Source of the DNA: Mucilaginibacter arboris
GTDB lineage: Bacteria > Bacteroidota > Bacteroidia > Sphingobacteriales > Sphingobacteriaceae
Direction of reading: 5' to 3'
DNA: 64,000 nucleotides
NCBI RefSeq assembly: GCF_009754915.1
Contig: NZ_WPIK01000006.1
Location: forward strand, 124,001 to 188,000
In this document: one piece after another, positions 25,510 to 33,961 of the stretch
How the letters are laid out: every line of letters starts with the position of its first letter
Numbering within the stretch: position 1 is the stretch's first letter
The notes under the pieces: generated by a model
Seen by the model: only the letters and a program-made list of their open reading frames with translations
Told to the model about the DNA's origin: nothing
Database searches by the model: none
Made by a program: the position numbers and the translations under genes

Positions 25510-25834
25510 TATTATCCCAACTAATGGTTTTGAAAAAGAACTTAAACGGTTAGTCAAAAAATTTCCTTCTTTAAAAAATGAATATGCTGAATTGATTGGC
25601 CAGACTTCGCAAAACCCAGAATTAGGTATTTTCTTGGGTAATAATTGCTATAAAATCAGATTAGCTATTAACAGTAAAGGAAAAGGCAAAAGCGGCGGCA
25701 CAAGGGTAATTACTTACCTATACATCGCAACGGAAACAGTTTATTTGCTCACTATTTATGATAAAGGCGAAAAAGCTGACTTGAAACCCAATGAACTTAA
25801 AGAAATGGTTGGAAGCCTTGAACTGGATGTATAA
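25499..25834 (+). CDS. RelE/ParE-family toxin
   Basis: 111 residues with the ParE/RelE layout: N-terminal NGFEKELKRLVKKFPSLKNEY helices, then KIRLAINSKGKGKSGGTRVI and strands TVYLLTIYDKGEKADL. In the family these are mRNA endonucleases or gyrase poisons; which applies is not visible. It is translationally coupled to the antitoxin (11-base overlap). Its stop codon lies directly against the second purN 3'-end copy. Confidence 0.82.
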   Translation: MSYSIIPTNGFEKELKRLVKKFPSLKNEYAELIGQTSQNPELGIFLGNNCYKIRLAINSKGKGKSGGTRVITYLYIATETVYLLTIYDKGEKADLKPNELKEMVGSLELDV

Positions 25835-25843
25835 AAGAATCGG

Positions 25844-26017
25844 GGCATTACCATTCATTTTATAAACGAGTGTTTTGATAAAAGCGTAATTATCAAGCAA
25901 TTTCGTTTTAAGATCGAGCCAAATGACCAATTGGAAAAAGTACGCTTTAAAATTAAGCAGTTGGAACATCAGCATTTTCCGAAAGTGATTGAGAATTTGA
26001 TTAAGAAGATGAAGTGA
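25844..26017 (+). pseudogene. Second copy of the purN 3' end (fragment)
   Basis: 58 codons align without gaps to the last 58 codons of purN (25032-25205). I count 21 differences in 174 bases (about 88% identity). The frame is intact, ending in the same TGA, but there is no start or N-terminal domain, so it cannot be a working transformylase. The hairpin after purN is also repeated (26026-26055). It brackets the RelE/ParE pair together with the real purN. Confidence 0.9.
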
Positions 26018-26025
26018 TTTTTGTG

Positions 26026-26055
26026 ATGCTGTTTTTATGGTGATAAAAACAGTAT
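26026..26055. terminator. ATGCTGTTTTTAT hairpin following the second purN end
   Basis: ATGCTGTTTTTAT and ATAAAAACAGTAT pair with one G-T wobble around GGTG. It was copied along with the purN fragment. Confidence 0.7.
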
Positions 26056-26067
26056 TGATTTATTTTA

Positions 26068-26382
26068 CTAAATAAGCTGCGGCTCCCAAAATACTTTCAC
26101 TTCTTTCACATCAACCCTTTTTCGTGCCTGTGCTAAATCATAACTTTCTTGAACACGTAACCAAAATTCGGGCGTTGTATTTTTAAAACCGGCGGCTAAC
26201 TTCAAAGCCATTTCAGAACTGATGCCCTGTTTGCCGTTTATAATTGCCGAAAGGGTTTTACGGGTTGTTTGTAAGCCTTCAGCGACTTCTGTAATGGTTA
26301 AAACCTGTCCGGTTTGTTCGCGCAAACCTTCTATCGTTTCTAAAATTAATTCTCCCGGATGCGCAGGATCAAACATTGCCAT
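26068..26382 (-). CDS. higA: HigA-type antitoxin (XRE helix-turn-helix)
   Basis: 104 residues with the HigA/VapI pattern: HPGELILETIEG near the start, a helix-turn-helix ITEVAEGLQTTRKTLSAIINGKQGIS, and the end FKNTTPEFWLRVQESYDLAQA. It neutralises HigB and represses the operon. The toxin gene precedes it by 19 bases, the normal higBA order. Confidence 0.92.
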   Translation of the reverse strand: MAMFDPAHPGELILETIEGLREQTGQVLTITEVAEGLQTTRKTLSAIINGKQGISSEMALKLAAGFKNTTPEFWLRVQESYDLAQARKRVDVKEVKVFWEPQLI

Positions 26383-26401
26383 AATACTCCTCCTAATTAA
26401 A

Positions 26402-26680
26402 TTAATGATAATCTATATAATCCACATCCGTAACATCTTCACCCTTAAAACGAAAAATAATGCGGAAGTTTTTGTCGACCTTAACGCTCCAAAAGTCTTT
26501 CAAATTTCCCGAAAGCTTATGCAAATTGTAACCTGGAACATTCATTTCTATAGGCGAAGCTGCATTATCCAAACGAGTTAAAATCCGGCGAATTTTAGCA
26601 ACCTGTTCTGGTATTAATTTAGAAGCATTTCCATTTTCATAAAATTGCTTTAGTCCTTTGTGGTTAAAGCTTATGATCAT
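26402..26680 (-). CDS. higB: HigB-type toxin (RelE-like mRNA interferase)
   Basis: 92 residues from the ATG at 26680, giving the family start MIISFNHKGLKQFYENG; a TTG six bases earlier is less likely. The core LHKLSGNLKDFWSVKVDKNFRIIFRFKG is the HigB/RelE beta-sheet with the basic active-site surface. In the family it cleaves mRNA on the ribosome. The promoter -7 box ends three bases before the ATG and an operator palindrome overlaps it. Confidence 0.92.
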   Translation of the reverse strand: MIISFNHKGLKQFYENGNASKLIPEQVAKIRRILTRLDNAASPIEMNVPGYNLHKLSGNLKDFWSVKVDKNFRIIFRFKGEDVTDVDYIDYH

Positions 26681-26683
26681 GCA

Positions 26684-26704
26684 CAAATGTAACGCATAGC
26701 GTTG
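26684..26704 (-). promoter_or_regulatory. higBA promoter and operator
   Basis: The minus strand reads TACATTTG (26684-26691), an exact -7 box. It abuts the inverted repeat AACGC-ATA-GCGTT (26691-26703), a likely HigA-binding site for autorepression. Confidence 0.75.
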
Positions 26705-26743
26705 CAGATAACAAATTTATTTTTCTTTGCTTACTTAATTAAA

Positions 26744-26820
26744 ATAATTGAAAGTTTGGCTAAAAAGGTGAAGTGTTTTCCTGTTGATGCTGTTTTTAGG
26801 ATAGTAAAAACAGTATTGAT
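26744..26820 (+). repeat. Third, degenerate copy of the purN tail with its hairpin
   Basis: ATAATTGAAAGTTTGGCTAA and the following AAGGTGAAGTG align with the last codons of purN; the stop has mutated (TGA to TGT). The hairpin at 26787-26816 (ATGCTGTTTTTA / TAAAAACAGTAT) follows. It brackets higBA on the far side. Confidence 0.75.
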
Positions 26821-26821
26821 A

Positions 26822-27455
26822 TTATTCATTATACCGTACAATGGTATTTGAACGAATTTTTCCAGTATGACCATCAATTACCAGCATTCTTCTGCCAGCA
26901 CTGTATAAATTTAATAAATTTGGATTTGCGGGAATCCAAACTTGATATTCTATTGGAACTGAATCACGTATTACCAAAGTTCTGGATACATAAACAGTTA
27001 TATTCTCCTTCATAATATCGATATTAAACTCATTATTAATTTTAGCAGCTAAATCATAAATAGAAAATTCAAATGTGGGCTGACCGAGATCAATCTCCTT
27101 AATTACATTGCCGTTACCATCATAAACCTTTTTAGCCCCTATTGGAATTCCGTAAAATACTTCTACTGAACTTTGTATGGCTCCATTAGATCTATCGTAA
27201 ATATTTTTTGTTTTTAAAAGGAGTGCCTTTTAGTTTTATATCTTCAACGGAAGTATCTCTCATTCTAATTTGCCTTACACTATTTCCATTTGGCAAAGTA
27301 AAATTAGCCTCACCATTAATTTGTATTTCATCAAAGCTTTTGTTGCCCAGCTTTGCCATTTTTATTGGCTCTTTGTTGTTAAAAAAAGACGGCTTTTGCT
27401 GTGCTTCACAATTTAAAACACTTAACACCAATCCTAAAAAAATTACTTTTTTCAT
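26822..27455 (-). pseudogene. Secreted protein of unknown function, broken by a frameshift
   Basis: The first frame (27455 to 27192) begins with a signal sequence (MKKVIFLGLVLSVLNCEAQQ) and stops after 87 residues. The -1 frame then runs without a stop from about 27215 to 26822, encoding KNIYDRSNGAIQSSVEVFYG and on to GHTGKIRSNTIVRYNE. The switch lies at an A6 run inside TTTTAAAAACAAAAAATATT; removing one A joins the parts into about 210 residues. It could be a real mutation, a sequencing error, or less likely programmed slippage. I recognise no domain. Confidence 0.7.
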
Positions 27456-27578
27456 TTGTCAAATTTCAATTAATCATTTTTAGTTGGATAACATTGTAGT
27501 TCCATCTTTTGAACTTAGCATTTTTTAATAATGGAGTTGTTTAAACTTTTTTTCTGGCCCTCTTTTTTTGGGGGGTAG

Positions 27579-27592
27579 ATGCTTCTTTTATC
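27579..27592 (-). repeat. ATGCTTCTTTTATC motif, exact reverse copy
   Basis: It lies in the gap between the frameshifted gene and purH, preceded by a G6 run. Confidence 0.85.
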
Positions 27593-27657
27593 ACCTAAAA
27601 AATGTTGACCATTGTTTTTTTGATCGATTAAATGTAAACACCAATTTTTACCCGGTA

Positions 27658-27708
27658 AATCACTAAAGACCTATAAGGTTTTGAAAACCTTATAGGTCTT
27701 TAGTGATT
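27658..27708. repeat. 51-base near-seamless palindrome
   Basis: Two perfect 25-base arms (AATCACTAAAGACCTATAAG then GTTTT) flank a single central G. It sits between two tandem copies of the ACACCA...TTTTACCCGGTAAA element and interrupts the first one. Confidence 0.9.
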
Positions 27709-27745
27709 AAATACAAACACCAGTTTTACCCGGTAAAAGAAGCAT
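27709..27745 (+). repeat. Longer intergenic form of the motif element
   Basis: ACACCAGTTTTACCCGGTAA followed by AAGAAGCAT. The same arrangement is at 41936-41968 and, reversed, at 47331-47363; a truncated copy is at 27630-27659. Confidence 0.8.
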
Positions 27746-27896
27746 AGGCACCAAACCTGGGCATGCCCAAGAATCAAATTTAAATCGGTACCAAAAAGTT
27801 TAAACAACCTCAATATTTCATAGTAAAAAATCAAATAGCTTTTATTACGATACTTCTTTTATCAATCTAAAACCTTTAACAAAGCATTAAAATTTT

Positions 27897-27904
27897 TACC
27901 TTTG
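27897..27904 (+). promoter_or_regulatory. -7 promoter box of purH
   Basis: TACCTTTG, with TTTA at 27875-27878 as a weak -33 box 18 bases upstream; the ATG is at 27923. purH therefore has its own promoter after the accessory patch. Confidence 0.6.
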
Positions 27905-27922
27905 CGGCTCATTTTACTGTTC

Positions 27923-29449
27923 ATGAGTCAGCCTGTTAAAATAAAAAATGCTTTAATTTCTGTTTATTACAAGGATAATTTAGAACCAATTATTCATGAA
28001 TTAAACCGCTTAAACGTAAAAATATACTCTACCGGCGGCACAGAAACTTTTATACGAAATTTGGGTGTTGATGTTATTCCAGTGGAAGATTTAACCTCTT
28101 ATCCTTCTATTTTAGGTGGCCGCGTTAAAACACTTCACCCTAAAATATTTGGCGGCATTTTAAACCGTCGCGGGCACGAAGGCGACCAGCAGCAAATCGA
28201 AGAATACGAAATTCCGGAGATTGATTTAGTGATTGTTGATTTATATCCTTTTGAAGAAACCGTTGCTTCCGGTGCTTCGGAAGAAGATATTATCGAAAAG
28301 ATTGACATCGGCGGCATTTCCCTGATCCGCGCAGCAGCTAAAAATTTTAAAGACGTGCTTCTTTTAGCCTCTAAAAATGATTACATTGAGCTGGAAAATA
28401 TCCTGAAAACACAAAACGGCGAAACTACTTTTGAGCAGCGCAAAGCTTTTGCCCGCAAAGGTTTTCATATTTCTTCGCATTATGATTCGGCTATCTTCAA
28501 TTACTTCAACCGCGAAGAACCTTTACAAATTTTTAAACAAAGCATTGAGCCTGCACAAATTTTACGTTACGGGGAAAACCCGCATCAGCAAGGCGTTTTT
28601 TACGGCAACTTAAATCAGCTTTTTGATAAGTTGGGCGGAAAAGAATTATCTTACAATAACTTAGTAGATGTTGATGCTGCCGTTGCTTTAATCGATGAAT
28701 TTGAAGAACCAACCGTAGCAATTTTAAAACATACCAATGCATGCGGAATTGCCAGTAAGGCAACAATTTTACAAGCGTGGACTACTGCTTTGGCCTGCGA
28801 TCCCGTTTCTGCTTTTGGCGGCGTCATTATCACCAACAAAGAACTGGATGCAGCTACAGCAACAGAAATAAGCAGATTATTCTTCGAAGTATTGATTGCC
28901 CCGGCATATAGTGAAGAAGCTGTAAAAATCTTAACAGCTAAAAAGAACCGTATTATCTTGGTGCGTAAACCTGTCGAGCTTCCTAAAAAATTGTTCAAAA
29001 CGCTTTTAAATGGTGTAATTGAGCAAGATAAAGATCTTTCGATAGAAGGGCCGGAACAAATGCAAACGGTTACAACCAAACAACCAACAGAACAAGAATT
29101 AAAAGATTTGTTTTTCGCCAATAAAATAGTAAAACATACCAAATCAAACACAATTGTGTTAGCTAAAAACAGCACATTAATTACAAGCGGCGTTGGCCAG
29201 ACTTCGCGTGTGGATGCTTTAAAACAGGCAATTGTTAAAGCAGAAAGTTTTGGTTTTGATTTGAAAGGTTCGGTCATGGCTTCTGATGCGTTTTTCCCTT
29301 TTCCGGATTGTGTAGAAATTGCCGCAGATGCAGGAATTTCGGCTGTTTTACAACCCGGAGGTTCTATAAAAGACCAGGATTCGATCCAAATTGCAAACCA
29401 AAAGAACATCGTGATGGTAACAACCGGCGTTCGTCATTTTAAACATTAG
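27923..29449 (+). CDS. purH: Bifunctional AICAR transformylase / IMP cyclohydrolase
   Basis: 508 residues from the ATG at 27923; an in-frame start at 27902 overlaps the promoter and is rejected. The N-terminal MGS-like cyclohydrolase domain has STGGTETFIRNLG and GRVKTLHPKIFGGIL, and the transformylase domain contains LRYGENPHQQG and KHTNACGIAS. It carries out the last two steps of IMP synthesis. A one-mismatch motif copy lies at 28355-28366 (read VLLLAS). Confidence 0.96.
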   Translation: MSQPVKIKNALISVYYKDNLEPIIHELNRLNVKIYSTGGTETFIRNLGVDVIPVEDLTSYPSILGGRVKTLHPKIFGGILNRRGHEGDQQQIEEYEIPEIDLVIVDLYPFEETVASGASEEDIIEKIDIGGISLIRAAAKNFKDVLLLASKNDYIELENILKTQNGETTFEQRKAFARKGFHISSHYDSAIFNYFNREEPLQIFKQSIEPAQILRYGENPHQQGVFYGNLNQLFDKLGGKELSYNNLVDVDAAVALIDEFEEPTVAILKHTNACGIASKATILQAWTTALACDPVSAFGGVIITNKELDAATATEISRLFFEVLIAPAYSEEAVKILTAKKNRIILVRKPVELPKKLFKTLLNGVIEQDKDLSIEGPEQMQTVTTKQPTEQELKDLFFANKIVKHTKSNTIVLAKNSTLITSGVGQTSRVDALKQAIVKAESFGFDLKGSVMASDAFFPFPDCVEIAADAGISAVLQPGGSIKDQDSIQIANQKNIVMVTTGVRHFKH

Positions 29450-29533
29450 TAGTAAACAGGTAAAACTGTTTAAGTAATTCTTTTAAGCGCTTTTTTTTCG
29501 TAAACTTTGCAGCTAATACTGAAATAAAACCAA

Positions 29534-30556
29534 ATGGGTCTATTTAATTTTTTTACGCAGGAAATTGCCATTGATCTTGGCACTGCAAATACCCTGATTA
29601 TACATAATGATAAAGTGGTGGTGGATGAACCCTCCATCGTAGCGTTTGATCGAACGACTAATAAAATAATTGCTATAGGGCGCCAGGCCATGCAAATGGA
29701 AGGCAAAACCCATGATAATATTCGTACTGTTAGGCCATTAAAAGATGGTGTAATAGCTGATTTTAATGCCTCGGAACACATGATCCGCGGCATGATCAAA
29801 ATGATCAACAAAGGCAAAGGCTGGTTTTTTCCCTCACTTCGGATGGTAATTTGCATTCCTTCCGGCATCACTGAAGTTGAAAAACGTGCCGTACGTGATT
29901 CCGCAGAAATTGCAGGTGCAAAAGAAGTATATCTGATTTACGAACCAATGGCTGCGGCCGTAGGGATCGGCATTGATGTGGAAGAACCTATGGGCAACAT
30001 GATTATTGATATCGGCGGCGGAACGACTGAAATTGCTGTTATTGCGCTTTCTGGTATTGTTTGCGATCAGTCGATTCGTGTAGCCGGAGATAATTTTGAT
30101 TCTGATATTGTGCAATATATCCGCCGTCAGCATAACATTATGATTGGCGATCGTACGGCTGAAAAAATTAAGATTGAAGTTGGTGCAGCTTTGCCGGAAT
30201 TAGCTGATCCTCCGGCAGACTTTGCCGTACAAGGACGTGATTTAATGACTGGTGTTCCAAAACAAATCACGGTTTCCTACACAGAAATTGCACATTGCCT
30301 GGATAAATCCATTTCTAAAATTGAAGAGGCTATCTTAAAAGCTTTGGAAATTACACCTCCGGAGCTTTCTGCAGATATTTATCAAACGGGAATTTATTTA
30401 ACCGGCGGCGGGGCTTTGCTTCGCGGATTAGATAAACGTGTTGCAGCAAAAACAAAATTACCCGTACACGTAGCGGAAGATCCACTTCGTGCCGTAGTTC
30501 GTGGCACAGGTACAGCTTTAAAAAATATCGGAAGTTTTAAATTTTTAATGCAGTAA
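29534..30556 (+). CDS. mreB: Rod shape-determining actin homologue MreB
   Basis: 340 residues, normal length. Actin-fold nucleotide motifs are visible: IDLGTANTLI (phosphate 1), IDIGGGTTEIAVI (phosphate 2) and the adenosine motif LTGGGALLRG. It polymerises under the membrane and guides elongasome enzymes. It heads the block mreB-mreC-mreD-mrdA-rodA. TAAACTTTG at 29501-29509 is a near match to a -7 box. Confidence 0.97.
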   Translation: MGLFNFFTQEIAIDLGTANTLIIHNDKVVVDEPSIVAFDRTTNKIIAIGRQAMQMEGKTHDNIRTVRPLKDGVIADFNASEHMIRGMIKMINKGKGWFFPSLRMVICIPSGITEVEKRAVRDSAEIAGAKEVYLIYEPMAAAVGIGIDVEEPMGNMIIDIGGGTTEIAVIALSGIVCDQSIRVAGDNFDSDIVQYIRRQHNIMIGDRTAEKIKIEVGAALPELADPPADFAVQGRDLMTGVPKQITVSYTEIAHCLDKSISKIEEAILKALEITPPELSADIYQTGIYLTGGGALLRGLDKRVAAKTKLPVHVAEDPLRAVVRGTGTALKNIGSFKFLMQ

Positions 30557-30561
30557 AAGAA

Positions 30562-30620
30562 GTATTGGGTTTCCAGTTGCCAGTTGTGAGTTACCGGTAA
30601 CAGGCAACCTGCAACTCGCA
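30562..30620. repeat. Word-repeat hairpin element between mreB and mreC
   Basis: CCAGTTGCCAGTTGTGAGTT and its loose complement, GGCAACCTGCAACTCGCAAC, face each other. A one-mismatch motif copy (AGTAAAAGAAGTAT) lies at 30552-30565. Confidence 0.55.
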
Positions 30621-30633
30621 ACTCTTAATTTCC

Positions 30634-31461
30634 ATGCGTAACCTCCTGATTTTTATTTCGAAGTACAACGCATTTTTTTTGTTTATCATTTTTGAAGTTA
30701 TTTCCCTAATTACTTTTATCAAATACAATAATTTTCAAAAAGCTACTTTTATCAGTTCATCCAACGAATTGGTTGGTAACGTTTACCTTAAAGTAGATCA
30801 GCTTACGGATTATTTAAAATTAGGTATCATAAACGATAGCCTGGCCAGGGAAAATGCCCGTTTGCGCAATCAGCTTAAATCTTCTTTTTATGTAGATTCT
30901 TCCTCGTTAAAAACAGTAACCGACACTGTTTATAAACAACAATACACCTACATTTCGGCCAGGGTAATCAATAATTCTTTTACCCGGCGTAATAATTACC
31001 TTACTATTAACCGTGGCAGTAATGCGGGCATTACCAAAGGAATGGGCGTAATTTGCAGTTCGGGCGTAGTGGGTATTGTTACTTTTACCGGGCCTAACCT
31101 GGCAACCGTGCAATCTTTGCTGCATGAAAACACCCGTATCAGTGCTATGCTCACAGATTCTAACAATGTAGGTTCGTTAATTTGGGACAATAACCTCGAC
31201 CCAACCAAAGCCATGCTCATTAATTTTATGAAGCAGGCTAAAATTAAAGTTGGTACGCCGGTTGTTACTTCCGGTTATTCGCTTTTTCCGGCAGGGACCA
31301 TGTTAGGGCATATTAGTAAACTGGATGCTAAAGACAGCAACAACGGAACCGGCATTGAAGTGAACCTATCGGTCAATTTCAGTAACCTGCAATATGTTTA
31401 TGTGGTTACCAATAAACTGGCGCAGGAACAGCAGAGTTTGGAGGCTCAGGAAAAGCAGTGA
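30634..31461 (+). CDS. mreC: Rod shape-determining protein MreC
   Basis: 275 residues: a transmembrane helix at about 12-30 (NAFFLFIIFEVISLITF), a coiled coil (about 60-90), then the beta-rich MreC domain with GSNAGITKGMGVICSSGVVG. It is the bitopic periplasmic scaffold linking MreB, MreD and PBP2. Its stop overlaps the mreD start (GTGA). Confidence 0.95.
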   Translation: MRNLLIFISKYNAFFLFIIFEVISLITFIKYNNFQKATFISSSNELVGNVYLKVDQLTDYLKLGIINDSLARENARLRNQLKSSFYVDSSSLKTVTDTVYKQQYTYISARVINNSFTRRNNYLTINRGSNAGITKGMGVICSSGVVGIVTFTGPNLATVQSLLHENTRISAMLTDSNNVGSLIWDNNLDPTKAMLINFMKQAKIKVGTPVVTSGYSLFPAGTMLGHISKLDAKDSNNGTGIEVNLSVNFSNLQYVYVVTNKLAQEQQSLEAQEKQ

Positions 31462-31973
31462 GCAGAAGCATTCCATTCAACATATTGCGTTTTATCGTGC
31501 TGGTATTTATACAAGTGTTTTTGTTAAAAAATATTTCGTTGTACCACGTAGTTACGCCTTATTTTTATATCCTGTTCATACTTCTTTTACCGTTTAATAT
31601 TCCTAATTTTTTATTGTACCTGCTGGCGTTTGTAATGGGCATTACTATTGATGCTTTTTATGATACTCCGGGATTACATGCTGCATCCTGTGTTTTTTTA
31701 GCTTATGTCCGGATCATCTTTATTAGTATAACCGTACAAAAGGAAGGTTTTGATAACGAACCCGAACCAACTTTAGGGTTAATGGGTTTCAGATGGTTTT
31801 TTTTATATGCTTTGATTTTAACATTTTTGCATCATTTCTTTCTGCTAAACCTGGAATCTTTCCATTTATCAGAAATCCTGTTTACCACCACCAGGGTCAT
31901 CTTCAGCACCCTGTTTACGGTTATGTTAATGTTAATCTCCGGTTTAATGTTCTTTAAGAAAAAAGTACGTTAA
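31458..31973 (+). CDS. mreD: Rod shape-determining protein MreD
   Basis: 171 residues starting at GTG 31458, overlapping mreC by four bases. It has about five hydrophobic helices (for example FIVLVFIQVFLLKNISL, FLLYLLAFVMGITIDAFYDT, LFTVMLMLISGLMFF), the MreD topology. It stabilises the elongasome in the inner membrane. A one-mismatch motif copy lies at 31578-31591. Confidence 0.9.
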   Translation: MSRSIPFNILRFIVLVFIQVFLLKNISLYHVVTPYFYILFILLLPFNIPNFLLYLLAFVMGITIDAFYDTPGLHAASCVFLAYVRIIFISITVQKEGFDNEPEPTLGLMGFRWFFLYALILTFLHHFFLLNLESFHLSEILFTTTRVIFSTLFTVMLMLISGLMFFKKKVR

Positions 31974-33961
31974 TGAATAGTTTTTTTGAAAGGCGATATG
32001 TCATCCTGGGCATTTTCATTGTGATCATACTCATGCTGATCGGCCGCTTGTTCTACATTCAAATAGTGGATGACAAATATCTGGCTTTTGCTCAAAACAA
32101 TGTGATACGCAGGTTTATCAAATATCCTGACCGCGGTGCTATACTTGACCGGCACGGAAAAATATTAGTGCAAAACGAGCATGTTTATGATATATTGGTG
32201 ATCCCGAAACAGGTGCATGAATTTGATACGCTTGAGTTTTGCAGATTATTACAGATCGATAAAAAAGGGTTCGACCAGCGTTTGCAAAAAGCTAAAATCT
32301 ACTCTAATTTCCGGCCATCCATTTTTGAAAAACAGTTATCAGCACGGCTTTACAATTCTTTCCAGGAACACTTGTTTGAGTTCCCGGGCTTTTTTGTACA
32401 GCCACGTTCGGTAAGAACTTATCCTGATTCTGTTGCTGCACAATTTTTAGGCTATATAAGTGAAGTAAACGATAAGATTATAGAAAAATCTAATGGTTAT
32501 TATCATCCAGGGGATTATATTGGTTTTAGCGGAGCTGAAAAAGCTTATGAAAGTGTTTTACGCGGACAACGTGGTGTAGAAAACCTACTGGTTGATTCGC
32601 GAAATGTACCGAAAGGAAAATATTTGAACGGCAGGTATGATACAGCAGCAGTAGCCGGAGAAAGGCTGATTTCTTCTTTAGACCTCCGCATTCAAAAACT
32701 TGGGGAAAAGTTGATGCAAAACAAGGTAGGCAGTATTGTAGCGATTGAACCGTCAACAGGCGAAATTCTGGCATTTGTAAGTAGCCCTACTTATGACCCG
32801 AATGAATTAGTTGGGCGCGAGCGGGGCAACAACATTTCGGCCATGTACAAAAACCCGTACAATCCTTTATTTATCCGCCCGATACAAGCTTATTATCCGC
32901 CAGGTTCGTCTTTTAAGCCACTTGCTGCGCTCATTGCTTTACAGGAAGGCATCATTACGCCGCAAACCACTTTCTTTTGCGCGGGCGGTTACCAGGCGGG
33001 TTCGCATTGGGTAGGCTGTACGCACCATCATGGCGTAACAAATTTAAGTTATGGGATTGAAGGTTCGTGTAATACTTATTTTTGCAATGTTTTTAATAAA
33101 GTAATAAGCCAGCCGGGCTACCCGAATATTACAGCCAGTTATCTTAATTGGAAAAATAAGGTCAACAAGTTTGGATTTGGTATAAAACTGGATGTTGACC
33201 TTCCAAATGAGAAAAGAGGTTTTGTACCTGCCCCGGCCTGGTATAACAACAGGTATGGTAAAAACCATTGGCGTGCCAATACAATTATTTCGCTGGCTAT
33301 TGGCCAGGGCGAGTTACTGGCCACGCCATTGCAAATGGCCAATATTGAGTGTACTATTGCTAACCGTGGCTTTTATTACCGGCCACATCTAATTAAGTCT
33401 ATCGGTGATAAAGATGTTATAAAACCGGAGTTTAAAGAAAAAATAAATGTAGGCATTGATTCCAATTATTACGAGCCGGTAATTAATGGTATGCAAGCTG
33501 TAGTAGAACGCGGAACAGCAGCAGCTTCACGAATACCCGGAATTGTGATGTGTGGCAAAACCGGAACGGCGCAAAACCCTCATGGCGAAAACCACTCTGT
33601 TTTTGTTGCTTTCGCCCCGCGGGACAATCCTAAAATTGCTATTGCAGTTGTGGTAGAAAATGCTGGACAAGGTGCTTCCTGGGCTGCCCCGATTGCTTCT
33701 TTTATCATAGAAAAATACTTAAAGGATACTATCAGCCGCCGTCCGTCAGGTATCAACCCTAAAAAATATATGGAAGCTAACTTGCTGCCGCCGCTTCCCG
33801 GCAGTAAACCTAAACCCTCTTATAAGTATCTGCCTAAAGATTCATTGAAAAAGAACCAGGCCGACAGCAATAAAAGAAACATCAAAAGCGACAGCGGCAA
33901 AAAAACCATACCAAAGCTTGCTTTAAACATAGTTAATTCAAAAAGAAAGGAAGATGAATAA
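31973..33961 (+). CDS. mrdA: Penicillin-binding protein 2 (peptidoglycan transpeptidase)
   Basis: 662 residues. One N-terminal transmembrane helix (VILGIFIVIILMLIGRLFYI), a PBP dimerisation domain, and a transpeptidase domain with the active serine in PGSSFKPLAAL near residue 313, an SxN-type motif (GSCNTYF) and KTGTAQNPHG near residue 529. It cross-links peptidoglycan during elongation. The stop of mreD and the start overlap (TAATGA). The 60-residue C-terminal tail is Lys/Ser-rich. A one-mismatch motif copy at 33693-33706 reads IASFI. Confidence 0.96.
   Translation: MNSFFERRYVILGIFIVIILMLIGRLFYIQIVDDKYLAFAQNNVIRRFIKYPDRGAILDRHGKILVQNEHVYDILVIPKQVHEFDTLEFCRLLQIDKKGFDQRLQKAKIYSNFRPSIFEKQLSARLYNSFQEHLFEFPGFFVQPRSVRTYPDSVAAQFLGYISEVNDKIIEKSNGYYHPGDYIGFSGAEKAYESVLRGQRGVENLLVDSRNVPKGKYLNGRYDTAAVAGERLISSLDLRIQKLGEKLMQNKVGSIVAIEPSTGEILAFVSSPTYDPNELVGRERGNNISAMYKNPYNPLFIRPIQAYYPPGSSFKPLAALIALQEGIITPQTTFFCAGGYQAGSHWVGCTHHHGVTNLSYGIEGSCNTYFCNVFNKVISQPGYPNITASYLNWKNKVNKFGFGIKLDVDLPNEKRGFVPAPAWYNNRYGKNHWRANTIISLAIGQGELLATPLQMANIECTIANRGFYYRPHLIKSIGDKDVIKPEFKEKINVGIDSNYYEPVINGMQAVVERGTAAASRIPGIVMCGKTGTAQNPHGENHSVFVAFAPRDNPKIAIAVVVENAGQGASWAAPIASFIIEKYLKDTISRRPSGINPKKYMEANLLPPLPGSKPKPSYKYLPKDSLKKNQADSNKRNIKSDSGKKTIPKLALNIVNSKRKEDE

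Larger units (their letters stand above)
27456..27896. other. 440-base gene-free stretch with repeats before purH
   Basis: No coding sequence is seen. It contains a motif copy at 27579-27592, two tandem copies of a longer intergenic element (27630-27659 truncated; 27709-27745 complete), a 51-base palindrome between them, and a one-mismatch motif copy at 27850-27863. Confidence 0.7.

Noticed and set aside
27192-27455. An independent 87-residue protein
   Set aside because: Its end coincides with an A-run, and the adjacent frame continues for 130 codons, so a single broken gene is more likely.
28651-29409. 252-codon minus-strand frame inside purH
   Set aside because: Antisense shadow of a conserved gene with atypical composition.
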